Positions 30,414-40,184 of a DNA stretch of 64,000 nt are shown here, in pieces (within the stretch, counting starts at the first letter, position 1; every line of letters begins with the position of its first letter). The notes under the pieces are model-generated. The model ran no database searches, was not told where the DNA came from, and saw only the letters and a list, made by a program, of their open reading frames with translations. Source of the DNA: an uncultured Bacteroidales bacterium (GTDB lineage: Bacteria; Bacteroidota; Bacteroidia; Bacteroidales; UBA932). The position numbers and the translations under genes are program-made. The DNA lies in assembly GCA_947302175.1 (NCBI GenBank), contig CAMYVB010000009.1, forward strand, positions 1-64,000, written 5' to 3'.

Positions 30414-31325
30414 TTAGAATCTGTAACCTGCGCTTATGCAGAGGGTGCCCGAAGGGACTGCGGGAGAGACGAGGTATGCTGCGTCTACATACACGCCGAA
30501 GAACTTGGCACCGAGGCCGAGGCTGAGGAACGAGGGCAGCACTGCGCCGACGTGGTAGCCTGCGCGCACCGTGAGCATGTCATTCCAGCAATAATGAGCA
30601 CCTGCGCTGATGTCGGGACCGGCGGCGAACACGTAGTCGGCATCAAGCTCAGCGCCAAGACCGAAAGCGGAAGCATACGCCACGCCTACACTGGCGGCCG
30701 TGGGGATGCTGAACTCGTCGCCGGAGTAAGACTTTACCTTGGAACCGATGTTGCGGACGCCTGCGCCCACGTTGACGGGGCCGAAGCTGCCGAATGCCAT
30801 CACATCCACGCCGAAGGCGCTATAGGCAGCAGCGGAGGAAAGGGTGTTGCTGAGGTACTTGCCGCTCACGCCCAGGCCGATGTTCTTGGTAATGCCATAA
30901 GCGGCGCCGAAAGCGATGTGCATATCCTTGGGAGTGAACTTCGAGCCTTCGAATCCGCCCTCGCGGTACTCGGTGTAAGGCTCGTTGTTGCCGAGGCTGC
31001 CCGCCACGGAAGCGGCGAACTTGCCGAAGTGCACACCGGCGCCGAAGTTGATGAACTTTTCATTCGACTGCTTGGGAGCCCACATCTCATATCCGCCGCC
31101 GACATCCACCTTTGAAGTGGTAAAAGGCAGGGCCGCGATGTTTTCGAAAGCGCCGTACGCGAGCGAGGAAGAAGAGCCTGCAAGGTGCACGCCACCTTCG
31201 CCGAGAGCCGCTGCGTTGCGGGGAATTTCAGCGAAAGGCATGGCAACGCTGCCTGCGCCGTCACCGGCCGAAAGGGAAGCGCCTAGCGCTGCAAAAAGGC
31301 TGATGCTTACTAATATCTTTTTCAT
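30414..31325 (-). CDS. PorV/PorQ-family outer membrane beta-barrel protein
   Basis: AEIPRNAAALGEGGVHLAGSSSSLAYGAFENIA followed by repeated barrel strands. Confidence 0.75.
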   Translation of the reverse strand: MKKILVSISLFAALGASLSAGDGAGSVAMPFAEIPRNAAALGEGGVHLAGSSSSLAYGAFENIAALPFTTSKVDVGGGYEMWAPKQSNEKFINFGAGVHFGKFAASVAGSLGNNEPYTEYREGGFEGSKFTPKDMHIAFGAAYGITKNIGLGVSGKYLSNTLSSAAAYSAFGVDVMAFGSFGPVNVGAGVRNIGSKVKSYSGDEFSIPTAASVGVAYASAFGLGAELDADYVFAAGPDISAGAHYCWNDMLTVRAGYHVGAVLPSFLSLGLGAKFFGVYVDAAYLVSPAVPSGTLCISAGYRF

Positions 31326-31337
31326 AACCCTTTGATT

Positions 31338-33995
31338 CTACTGTTTAACGATGGTTCTCTGGTGGGTCTCGCCGTCGAAGGAGACGTTGACCACATACTT
31401 GCCGGGAGCGACGCCGCCCATGTTTACCTTGACGGGGTCGAAAGGAGAACCGGCGCCTGTCTGCTCAAACACGGTGGCGCCCGTTGCGGAGACGACGCTC
31501 ACAGTGGCGGAAGAGGTGGCCTTGTAGGGACGGACTGTCATCACGTCAACGACGGGGTTGGGATAGACGTCGATGGGGATGGAAGGGTCGCGGGCAAGGA
31601 CCTTGAAGGAGAGGGTGCAATACTTACCCTTGATGTCGGAACCCCTCATGGTGACGGTGGTTTCGCCGAAATTGGTGGAGCGGAGCTCGATGGTGTTGCC
31701 GTCCTGGGAGAGGGTGAGGTTGGTCGACGTGGAAAGGACGGCCGAATAGGTGAGGGTCTCGCCGTCGGGATCCTTGATGTAGTCCTCCATGTTCAGGGTG
31801 GCCTTCTCGCCTACCCTCGACATAAGGATGTTGTCCACGTCTTTGCTCTTTTCGGGAGCGTGGTTCTCGAGTACGGTGTAGGTCAGTGTGCCGGTGGCGG
31901 AAAGACCGTATTTATCGCTGGCTGTGACATTTACGGTATAGATACCCGCTTCGGCGAGAGGAGCGTTGATATTGACGGTGTAATTCACATTGTCCTCGCT
32001 CTTGCAAGTTGCAGCCTTGGAGCCGCCGTCGAATTCGACCGTGACCTCATGATCGTCAGGATCGGCGACGGAGAACTTAAGCGTGCCGGTCTCGTGGGCC
32101 TTGAGGGTGATGCTGCTCTCGCCCTTGACCGTGACTACCGGTGCATGGTTGACACCGGTCTCGGTCTCAGTGGGATCGGCAGACGTTGTGGACTGGCCGG
32201 AAGCGTTGGTCACGTTGGAGTAGAAGTTGTTGGAATTGAAGCCGGCGATAGCGGTATAGTAGGTCTTGCTGAAATCGAGGTCGGTAATCCTACCCGTCAT
32301 GGTCTGGCCCACTTTGTAGCCTTCGGTGAAGACTTTCACGCTGATTACCCCCTCGGGGAGCTCCTTTGCGGGATTGAGACCCTTGAGGCGGGAGGCGTCT
32401 TCGCTGGCAAAGAGCTCGTATCCGTATGCCTTGAGACCGTCCTTGTCGGCAGTCACGACCCAGGAAAAGTCGAGGCTGTTGGACTTGGGAGTCACGGTGT
32501 AGGCTGCAACGTCTGCGGGAGGGTTGGCGCCGCCATAGGTCATGGAGCCGAAGGCGTCGACGAGGGGACCGATGTAGGTCCTTTCATTGGTCTTCTTCAT
32601 CGCGTCCACATTCGCACCGTTGATGAGCCTTTCTGTAAGTTTGTCAGCAGTAAAGCCCTGGCCTCCGTAGTAGGAGACTATGAGGGCTGCTACGCCACTG
32701 ACATGGGGGCAAGCCATAGAGGTGCCCTGGAAATAGCCGTAAGTGCCGACCTTGGTGCTGTAGACCTGGGTCGTGGTGCCCAACTGGGCGTCACCGCCGG
32801 GTGCAGCTATGTCGACCCAGGAGCCGTAGTTGGAATAGTAGGCCTTGTTGAAATTGGGAGCTACTGCACCTACTGCGATGACCGGACCGTACTCGCCGAT
32901 GACATCGCGGTTGCGGTTGTCGTTTCCTGCAGAACTGATATAGACGCCGCCCTTCATGGGGCTGTCCGCCTTCTGGCGGCCGGCATTGTCGCAACCTGCA
33001 TACTTGATGAAATAGTCAATGGCGGCCTTGAGGCCGGGAGAGTAATTAGCTAGTCCGGCGCGCGCAGCGGCGGCGGCTTCCTGATCGGTCTTGAAATCGA
33101 AGCCCCAGCTGTTCTGGGAGATTACGGCGCCGTTGTCGGCACCCCACTTGATTGCAGCAGCGAAGCTCTCGGCGGAACTCGAGCCCTCAAAAACCTGGCA
33201 GGAGAGAAGACCTACGCCCTTTTTGCCTGCAGCATAATCGCCACCGGCAATGCCGCAAACGCCTACGCCGTTGTTGTTGGTAGCGGCGATGGTACCCGCG
33301 ACGTGGGTACCGTGGTTGTCACCTGTGATTCGTTTGGAGTTGGAGACAAAATTGTAGCCGCCCACATAGTTGTATGCCAGATCGGTGTGGTCGGGATCAA
33401 TACCGCCGTCCACGACAGCAACGATCACCTTGGGGTCGCCGGTGGTGTAACTCTCCCAGACAGGAGTGACATTGACGTCGCATCCCTTGCTGAATGAGGA
33501 GCCGAGGGAACCGTCATTATAATAGTGCCACTGCCTCTTGAGCTCGGGATCGTTGAAGGAATTCTGCTTGATCTTGCGCACGGGAGTAGCCTTCTCGATG
33601 CCTTCTATCTCAATGAGCTCGGAGCTCGCACGGGTGGCGGGGACGCTCTCTGAGAGACGGACGCGATAGAAGCGGTGGAGGCCCTCACGGCGTGTGCGCT
33701 CTTCGTACTCGCCGGCATAGGGGAAAATTCGCTCCATGGAGAAAACATTGGCTGAAGAGAATAGTTCGCCGGTCTCGGAGCTGCGGGTAAGAAGCTTCTG
33801 GTCAGCCATTTCGCGCTCTACAACAGCGCAGAGCTCTTCCGACAGATAGACTTCCATGACGGAAACCTGCTCATCGGAAACGGCCCCGGAAAGCTCGGTC
33901 TCCCCGGCTGCGGGATTCAGTTCGTCCGGAGTCTGCACCGTGCAGGCTGCAAACAGGGGGACGATAATGGAAAGGGTGAAGATTATCTTTTTCAT
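31338..33995 (-). CDS. S8 (subtilisin-like) serine peptidase with T9SS type A-like C-terminal domain and lipobox-like N-terminus
   Basis: Triad motifs VAVVDGGIDPDHTD, NHGTHVAGTIAATNN, GTSMACPHVSGVAALI; C-terminal IDVYPNPVVDVMTVRP...GKYVVNV; N-terminal LFAACT. Confidence 0.9.
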   Translation of the reverse strand: MKKIIFTLSIIVPLFAACTVQTPDELNPAAGETELSGAVSDEQVSVMEVYLSEELCAVVEREMADQKLLTRSSETGELFSSANVFSMERIFPYAGEYEERTRREGLHRFYRVRLSESVPATRASSELIEIEGIEKATPVRKIKQNSFNDPELKRQWHYYNDGSLGSSFSKGCDVNVTPVWESYTTGDPKVIVAVVDGGIDPDHTDLAYNYVGGYNFVSNSKRITGDNHGTHVAGTIAATNNNGVGVCGIAGGDYAAGKKGVGLLSCQVFEGSSSAESFAAAIKWGADNGAVISQNSWGFDFKTDQEAAAAARAGLANYSPGLKAAIDYFIKYAGCDNAGRQKADSPMKGGVYISSAGNDNRNRDVIGEYGPVIAVGAVAPNFNKAYYSNYGSWVDIAAPGGDAQLGTTTQVYSTKVGTYGYFQGTSMACPHVSGVAALIVSYYGGQGFTADKLTERLINGANVDAMKKTNERTYIGPLVDAFGSMTYGGANPPADVAAYTVTPKSNSLDFSWVVTADKDGLKAYGYELFASEDASRLKGLNPAKELPEGVISVKVFTEGYKVGQTMTGRITDLDFSKTYYTAIAGFNSNNFYSNVTNASGQSTTSADPTETETGVNHAPVVTVKGESSITLKAHETGTLKFSVADPDDHEVTVEFDGGSKAATCKSEDNVNYTVNINAPLAEAGIYTVNVTASDKYGLSATGTLTYTVLENHAPEKSKDVDNILMSRVGEKATLNMEDYIKDPDGETLTYSAVLSTSTNLTLSQDGNTIELRSTNFGETTVTMRGSDIKGKYCTLSFKVLARDPSIPIDVYPNPVVDVMTVRPYKATSSATVSVVSATGATVFEQTGAGSPFDPVKVNMGGVAPGKYVVNVSFDGETHQRTIVKQ

Positions 33996-34004
33996 ATCAA
34001 CTGA

Positions 34005-35840
34005 TTATTCTTTGATACATCTGATTGCGTAGGCGTCGGCCCTGGAGCCGTTGGCAATGGGGGAAAGGGTCACGGAGTAGTCCTCCTTGGGACCGTTGGT
34101 GCCGTAGTCCTTGATGCCGAAAGACATGCAGGTACCGAGGTAGGTGTCGGCCCCGTCCGAATCCAGGTTCGGGGCATTGAACCAATAGTTGCCCCAAAGG
34201 CCCACCATGCTGCCCATGAGCATTGCGTACATGCCGTCGTAGCGCGTCGTGGCGGGGAAATAGGATATGATTTCGGGGGTCTGGCTCAGGATAAAGAACC
34301 AGCCGTCCTTGTAGTCTTTGAGATTCACGAGGCCGTCGGCATCGATATCGGCAATCTGGACTGTTGTCGTGCCGCCGAGGTCGCCCCACGTGAGTATGCC
34401 TTCGGCTTCTCCCGTGGCCCAGGCCATGCCGCCGGACTTGGTGAGCATCCTCAGGCTCCTGGGAGAAGGGACCCTCCAGCCCTTGGGGCAAGGGTCGTAG
34501 TAGGTCTTGGAACCGAGATTGTGATAGTCGCCGTTTTCGCGGATACTGCCTCGGGGATTGCCCCAGAGGGCGGTATTGCTCTCTGCGGGTTTCAGCCAGT
34601 CGCGGCAGGAAGCATACTGCTGGTTGTTGCTTATGCAGACCGTGGGATTGGCTATTGAGAAAGCGAGATTGTTGTCGGCCGTGCTGTACATGCTCGTCGA
34701 GCCTATAGCAACCGTGTTGCCGTCAATGTCGTAGACAGGAGCACCGACGGTGGTGATGGAACCGCCGTGCATCAGGGGCGAGCCGGGGAAGGGATCCTTG
34801 CGGCCCCACTGGTAGAGAAGGCCGTAGGAGCCTATGTCGTCGCTGCGGGAGTGCATGGCGCCGAGGTTGAAGCTCATCATCGTGTCGCCCTGGCTCGTCG
34901 TGAACTCAGTCACTTCGTCAGTGGGGAACCAGATGTGCCAGCTCCAAATAATCTTTCCGCTGCCGTCCAGGGCGGCGATAAGGGCGTTGCCGTTGACCTT
35001 GGCGGCGTTGAACACTATCTGCTTTGCTTCGGAATCGAAGCTGACTTTCTTAATCATGCCCTTGGCGCTCTGCCAGACGAGTTTTGCGCCGGCAGGCTCG
35101 AGGGCGGCGGGAGCGGCAAGTCCGCTTACGGTCTTGCCGTTGCCACGGACCGTAGCATCTATCTTATATGTGCCGCGATGGGAAATAATGTAGCAGTTCG
35201 AGCTGCCGCCTTCACTGAGGACCTCCGTGCCGTAATCCACTTCCATTTCGGCCTGTCGGACAGTGAAGTCCCTGATGACGCGGCGGGTGCCTTCGCCGGG
35301 GGCGAAGACCCTGACAGAAGCGCTGCGTATTTCCTCCACGGGATTCGCCGAGAATCTGACTGTCAGCTTATTGGCAGAGGCGGAAAGGCTTATCCAGTCG
35401 GCATCGGTCTCATAGCCCCATGAGGAGAGATTGGTTTCGACCGTCACTTCCCTGCTGCCTGCTGCAGCCTCCACTTCGATGATGCGGTCGCAACTAAGGG
35501 TCATCACGGCTTCCTTTTCGGACTGGTTGATGACCACGTTCGCTGTAGATTCCTCGGCCCTGAAGCTTATGACGGCCTTGCGGCCCGCGCTGCTGTTGTT
35601 CTCGGAGACATCTACGACAAGGCCGGAAGCCGTGGCGTTAGCGCAGAGCCATGAGGCCGCTGCGCCAAGGTCGTAGGTCCAATTGGCGCGGTTGCACTTG
35701 ACGCCTATCACTATCTGGCGGGCGTCACCGTCGATGTTGTAGGTGGTTTTGCCGTCGATGCTGATACTCGCCGGCTCCTCGGGGGTGCAGGACATGACTG
35801 CTGCAAGCGCAAGGACTAATGGTGTGAGAAATCTTTTCAT
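34005..35840 (-). CDS. Lipoprotein with BACON-like repeats and FISUMP-like C-terminal domain
   Basis: AAVMSCTPEE lipobox; repeated BACON-like segments; GLLYQWGRKDPFPGS, YYDPCPKGWRVPSPRSL. Confidence 0.7.
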   Translation of the reverse strand: MKRFLTPLVLALAAVMSCTPEEPASISIDGKTTYNIDGDARQIVIGVKCNRANWTYDLGAAASWLCANATASGLVVDVSENNSSAGRKAVISFRAEESTANVVINQSEKEAVMTLSCDRIIEVEAAAGSREVTVETNLSSWGYETDADWISLSASANKLTVRFSANPVEEIRSASVRVFAPGEGTRRVIRDFTVRQAEMEVDYGTEVLSEGGSSNCYIISHRGTYKIDATVRGNGKTVSGLAAPAALEPAGAKLVWQSAKGMIKKVSFDSEAKQIVFNAAKVNGNALIAALDGSGKIIWSWHIWFPTDEVTEFTTSQGDTMMSFNLGAMHSRSDDIGSYGLLYQWGRKDPFPGSPLMHGGSITTVGAPVYDIDGNTVAIGSTSMYSTADNNLAFSIANPTVCISNNQQYASCRDWLKPAESNTALWGNPRGSIRENGDYHNLGSKTYYDPCPKGWRVPSPRSLRMLTKSGGMAWATGEAEGILTWGDLGGTTTVQIADIDADGLVNLKDYKDGWFFILSQTPEIISYFPATTRYDGMYAMLMGSMVGLWGNYWFNAPNLDSDGADTYLGTCMSFGIKDYGTNGPKEDYSVTLSPIANGSRADAYAIRCIKE

Positions 35841-35854
35841 ATCCTTTGAATCTA

Positions 35855-35862
35855 CAAATATA
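35855..35862 (-). promoter_or_regulatory. Candidate -7 box (TATATTTG) for the 35840-30414 transcription unit
   Basis: TATATTTG on the minus strand, directly downstream of the hairpin terminator. Confidence 0.5.
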
Positions 35863-35863
35863 G

Positions 35864-35897
35864 CTAAAAAAAATGGCATCCCTGCGCGGGATGCCAT
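35864..35897 (-). terminator. Rho-independent terminator of the SusC/SusD unit
   Basis: ATGGCATCCC-loop-GGGATGCCAT followed on the minus strand by an 8-T run. Confidence 0.85.
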
Positions 35898-35921
35898 AAA
35901 TATGAGAGAGAGTGAGTAAGC

Positions 35922-37694
35922 TTATTTCTTCAGGACTGCGAAGCCAGGCTGGGGCTTAGGAAGGGCGAAGAAATTTGCAACACGCTTATTGTTGGCGACA
36001 GGGGCGGCACTGGACTCCTTCTTGGTGAAAGTAGTGGTTTCGTCGCAACTGTCATATACTCCAAGATATCGGCCGTCGCTGAGACGCACCACACCATATT
36101 CACAGTAGCTGATGCTTGCAAGCTTGCCATCTTCGCCATAGGTAATGGTGATAGGCTCGGTGCCAGTGTCACCGCCGCCGTAGAACGCCATACCCATGGT
36201 GTGAGCGTTGTCATAATAGTAGAATATGGTTCCAAAGAGGTCTTCCTCCACGCTGCCGCTGTAGTAGAACTGGTTGTTGCAGGTAAGAGTCCTGGAGGGC
36301 TCGTCGAGCGTCAGATAGAGCGTCGGGTTTGCATTTACGGAACTGAAACTGTCAAACCAGTTGGCATAGAAGAGGTAAGGGCCCTCAGGATTATCGGTAA
36401 GAGCAACGAGGCGTGCGTCGAAGGGATACTCACCATTGTTGACGGTGTAGTCACCCTGCTCGGGATAGACGGGCGTGTAGGCGTAGGAAAGCGGGCCGAC
36501 GGTGATGGCAGCGCTCTTGTTGCCATAGATGTCGGTGCATGCGCCGGCAGGGACATTAATGGTAATCTGATCCTTCGGCTTGGGATTGCCTGCGGGCCTG
36601 ACCATGATCTTATAGAGGTCGCCGCCGTAGTGGGTGATGGGAGACATGGGATAGGTGGTGACGGTCTCGCTCTTGACACCGCCGACCTCCTCGACATGCT
36701 TGATGGTGGTGGTCCACTCAAGCTTGTTGTCAACCCTCTGGACCATCGAAGGAACGCCGATTTCGATCCACTCGCTGAGATCCTCGACCGAGGTGGCCTC
36801 GGGCATGACAACGGTAAGGGGAGCGTTGGAGGTGCAGCCCCAGACATCGTTCTCAACGGTGCTGACGAAAGCGGGATAGCCGTTGTAGAAGTAAGGATTG
36901 TTGAACTTACTGGTCAGACCAGGGGCCTCGTTGCCTGCTCCGTCGACGAATGCTCCGTCGGGTATGGAGATGGTGTAGTAGGTGCCGGGGGTCATGTCAC
37001 CGAAGTTGAGCTGGACTACGCCGGAAGCGTTGGTCGCGACCTTTGCGGTGCGGGTGCCGACGGGAGTGCCAACGGTGTAGGGGACCACGGTGATGGTATA
37101 GCCCTCGATGATGTCGGTGCTCTCATAGCTGTAGCCTGCAAAGAGGGTGGCGACGATGTTCTTGCCTGCGACATACTTGACAGCCTCTGTGTACTGGAGG
37201 TACAGGACAGACTCATCGTATTCGAAGACATAGCTTTCTTCTTCTTCGTCATACTCGATTTCGGGAGCGACGGTGTCGGTCACGAACACGTTCATGGACA
37301 CGACTTCACCCACGAGACCTGTGGTGCTGATTGCGGCTGCAAAAATCTGATAATCAGTATTGGAGTCGCACTCTATGCTGACTTCCTGGGAGGCAGCGTC
37401 GGCATAGTTGAACACTCCGCTTTCTGCGACATCGCTGACTTCGTTAACGACGATGTCGTAGGCGACGGGAGCCTCGTTGTCCTTGCCCTCTACGAGGACA
37501 AAGCCGTACTGTGAGGTGGTGTTGTCTGCCGCGATGGTGAAAGTGAGGACGCCGTCTGTAGCAGTGCCCTGGGTGAGGGTCACTACGGGCTTGGCCTTAC
37601 CTTTGTTCTGATCGCTGGGACCCTGCTCCTGCTCGCATGAGAGAGCGAAGATACTTGTGAGGCAGATTACTGCCAAATATTTCAATGCTTTCAT
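35922..37694 (-). CDS. SusCD-associated surface lipoprotein, unknown family with Ig/cadherin-like segments
   Basis: IFALSCEQEQ lipobox, beta-rich repetitive composition, operon position. Confidence 0.65.
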   Translation of the reverse strand: MKALKYLAVICLTSIFALSCEQEQGPSDQNKGKAKPVVTLTQGTATDGVLTFTIAADNTTSQYGFVLVEGKDNEAPVAYDIVVNEVSDVAESGVFNYADAASQEVSIECDSNTDYQIFAAAISTTGLVGEVVSMNVFVTDTVAPEIEYDEEEESYVFEYDESVLYLQYTEAVKYVAGKNIVATLFAGYSYESTDIIEGYTITVVPYTVGTPVGTRTAKVATNASGVVQLNFGDMTPGTYYTISIPDGAFVDGAGNEAPGLTSKFNNPYFYNGYPAFVSTVENDVWGCTSNAPLTVVMPEATSVEDLSEWIEIGVPSMVQRVDNKLEWTTTIKHVEEVGGVKSETVTTYPMSPITHYGGDLYKIMVRPAGNPKPKDQITINVPAGACTDIYGNKSAAITVGPLSYAYTPVYPEQGDYTVNNGEYPFDARLVALTDNPEGPYLFYANWFDSFSSVNANPTLYLTLDEPSRTLTCNNQFYYSGSVEEDLFGTIFYYYDNAHTMGMAFYGGGDTGTEPITITYGEDGKLASISYCEYGVVRLSDGRYLGVYDSCDETTTFTKKESSAAPVANNKRVANFFALPKPQPGFAVLKK

Positions 37695-37703
37695 ACGCTC
37701 TAA

Positions 37704-38648
37704 TTATTTACGGGTCATGCTCATTGCATAGTAACGTACCCAGACATAGCCTGTATAACCGGAATCGTTGTAGATCTTGAAGGTAAGACCTGCCGTGGGA
37801 TCGAAGGTAATGGTGTTGAGATCCTTGCTCCAGGAGCCGGGGATGTCGACAGTCTCGCTGACAGTACTGGCTGCCATATCCCAATATGCGCTGACGGCGT
37901 ACTGGTTGCCACCGAGACCCCAGTCTATGTCACCGGGTTCGCAGATCTTCTTGCCGGCCTGGATGGCGAGCCTTCCGGCATCGGCATCGTAGCTCATGTA
38001 CCACACGGGGACACCGCCGTCCCACTGATAGCCTTCGAGGCCCCAGCAAACGAGCACCTTGTCGGCGTTGGCTTCAACCTCTTCTTCGGTAAAACCACCG
38101 GAGATGTTGACGTTGAATTCAACTGCAGCACCTGAAGACTTGGTGGCGTGGAATACCCAGTCGCCCCAGAGCTTCTCGTAAGGGTTGTTGTCATTGTCCT
38201 TGATTACGATGACAGTCTCGGCGACTTCGCTGAGTTTCGCACCCTGGACATTGGTGAGTTTGAGCTTGAAGGAACGGTCGTCGTTGATCTCCGTGTCGTC
38301 CTTAATCTTGAACTCGACGTAGATCGTGCCGTTGCCGTTGTCTTTGAAATTGGTGGTCTGCGTGAAGAGGACGAGGTCGCCCAGGTAATTCAGATTCACC
38401 AGGTCGATGGCTTCAGCCGTGACATCGAAGGTGGAAGGGTAGGTGTCGGGAGTGCCGGTAATTGCGACCGGAACCCTAACGATACCTGCGCTCTCCTTGA
38501 AGGTGTAGGTAGGGGAAGCGAATCCCACCACGGCGTCGCCTTCTCCGTGCTTTACCTCAGGACCGAAAAGACCGAGGTCGCAGGAAGAGACGCCGAAACT
38601 GGCTACTACCAAACCGGCTGCAAGTATGATGTTCTTAAAAATTTTCAT
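37704..38648 (-). CDS. SusCD-associated lipoprotein with Calx-beta-like domain
   Basis: GVSSCDLG lipobox; INDDRSFKLKLTNVQGA...ETVIVIKDND Calx-beta-like pattern. Confidence 0.65.
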   Translation of the reverse strand: MKIFKNIILAAGLVVASFGVSSCDLGLFGPEVKHGEGDAVVGFASPTYTFKESAGIVRVPVAITGTPDTYPSTFDVTAEAIDLVNLNYLGDLVLFTQTTNFKDNGNGTIYVEFKIKDDTEINDDRSFKLKLTNVQGAKLSEVAETVIVIKDNDNNPYEKLWGDWVFHATKSSGAAVEFNVNISGGFTEEEVEANADKVLVCWGLEGYQWDGGVPVWYMSYDADAGRLAIQAGKKICEPGDIDWGLGGNQYAVSAYWDMAASTVSETVDIPGSWSKDLNTITFDPTAGLTFKIYNDSGYTGYVWVRYYAMSMTRK

Positions 38649-38668
38649 AACGCAAAGTCAGTTAAATG

Positions 38669-40168
38669 TTAACGAGTGTAGGCGGGATTCTGGACCATCT
38701 GAGGGTTGGCCTGGCACTCATCCTTGGGGATAGGCCACAGGAAGAAAGGATCGTCAGCCTCACGGGTGCAATCCACATAGTTCTTGCCGGGGAAGAGGAT
38801 CGAAGGATCCTGGCCCTTTGAACGGGTGAAGCCCATGTGCCAGCGCTTGAGGTCGTTGAGACGGAAGCCTTCGCCATAGAGCTCGCGGACCCTTTCCTCG
38901 CGGATTTCGCGGAAGAGGTCGAGGCCTGCATAGTCGGTCTTGGTCCAGCTGGGGATACGGGCGGAACGCAGATCGTTGAGGTACTTGTTGGCGTTGACGT
39001 AGTCGTTGTTGCTGTATGCAGCTTCTGCGGCGATAAGATACATTTCACCGATGTGGAAGATCTTGGGCATGTTGCAGTAGTTGGACACGTCGTTGGACTG
39101 GAGAGCGGGGTTGCCGGGATACTTCACGAGGAGGTAAACGTTGCCGGTGACCCTGAGGTGTATGTTCCTCTTGTCGAACCAGGCCCAGCGGATATCGTCG
39201 TCTACATAGAGATTCAGACACCAGTCTTCGGGAATGTACTGGGGATCGTCTTCACCGTCGACACCGGTGGTGTTGTAGATGAAGTAGCTGTAGGAGTTGC
39301 CACGGTCGGAAGCATCGACCATCTTGGCCTGCCAGAGGCACTCGGAGAGGTTGTCCTTGGTCCAGGCTTCTGCAAGGCCGGCCTTGGTGGTGACGAACTT
39401 GTAGGTGCCGGGAGTGATGAGGGACACGGCCTTGTTGTAGGCGGTCTCGTAGTCATGCATGGTGAGGGCTACGCGGGCCTGGAGGGCTGTGACGACATCC
39501 TTGGTGACGTAGCTGGAATTGACTTCGCCTTCGGTGGTGACATACTTAGCAGCCTCGGCGAGGTCGTCGGTAATCTGCTTGTAGGTCTTTGCGAGGGTGC
39601 CGCGATCGGGATACTTGTCGGCTTCGCCGGTAGGAGCGTAGACGGTCACGACGGGAACACCCATCTTGCTGTCTGCGGTCTCTGGATCGTAGTCTTCGCA
39701 GAAATACTGGGAGAGAACGAAATAGAAATGAGCCCTGAGGTAGCAGGCTTCGCCGTAGTAGAGCTGGACAGACTTGGTGTCAGCCTCGGAGAGAGTACCC
39801 TTCTCGAGGAGCTTCTGAGTGCCTTCGATGAGGAAGTTTGCATTGGCGATGGCGGAGTAGAGACCGAACCATGCGCTGTTGGGAGTGCTCTCGGAAGTGG
39901 TAAGCTGATAGGAGTAGAAGGGGCCCTGCCAGTTACCGAACTTGTCAACTGCGTGATAGAGGTCGGCCTGGAGATCCTGTGCATAGATGAATGCGCCGGT
40001 GAAAACACCCTTGGTGTTGGCATAGAGACCGTAGCGGAACTGCTGGCAGTCAGCTACGCTTTCCATAGCCTCGTCCTTGTTGATTGCATCGTAAGGGTAT
40101 TTCTCGAGGTTGCAGGAGCTAACGAAGAGAGCGGCGAGGGCGACTATATAAAGACTTATCTTTTTCAT
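38669..40168 (-). CDS. SusD/RagB-family outer membrane lipoprotein
   Basis: SSCNLEKYPYDAI; AEAAYSNNDYVNANKYLNDLRSAR; ERVRELYGEGFRLNDLKRW; C-terminal LWPIPKDECQANPQMVQNPAY. Confidence 0.95.
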   Translation of the reverse strand: MKKISLYIVALAALFVSSCNLEKYPYDAINKDEAMESVADCQQFRYGLYANTKGVFTGAFIYAQDLQADLYHAVDKFGNWQGPFYSYQLTTSESTPNSAWFGLYSAIANANFLIEGTQKLLEKGTLSEADTKSVQLYYGEACYLRAHFYFVLSQYFCEDYDPETADSKMGVPVVTVYAPTGEADKYPDRGTLAKTYKQITDDLAEAAKYVTTEGEVNSSYVTKDVVTALQARVALTMHDYETAYNKAVSLITPGTYKFVTTKAGLAEAWTKDNLSECLWQAKMVDASDRGNSYSYFIYNTTGVDGEDDPQYIPEDWCLNLYVDDDIRWAWFDKRNIHLRVTGNVYLLVKYPGNPALQSNDVSNYCNMPKIFHIGEMYLIAAEAAYSNNDYVNANKYLNDLRSARIPSWTKTDYAGLDLFREIREERVRELYGEGFRLNDLKRWHMGFTRSKGQDPSILFPGKNYVDCTREADDPFFLWPIPKDECQANPQMVQNPAYTR

Positions 40169-40184
40169 AAATGTGCCTCCTTGA

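Noticed and set aside
31332-33053. 573-aa plus-strand ORF
   Set aside because: Antisense shadow of the S8 peptidase gene.
36201-37514. 437-aa plus-strand ORF
   Set aside because: Antisense shadow of the SusCD-associated lipoprotein gene.
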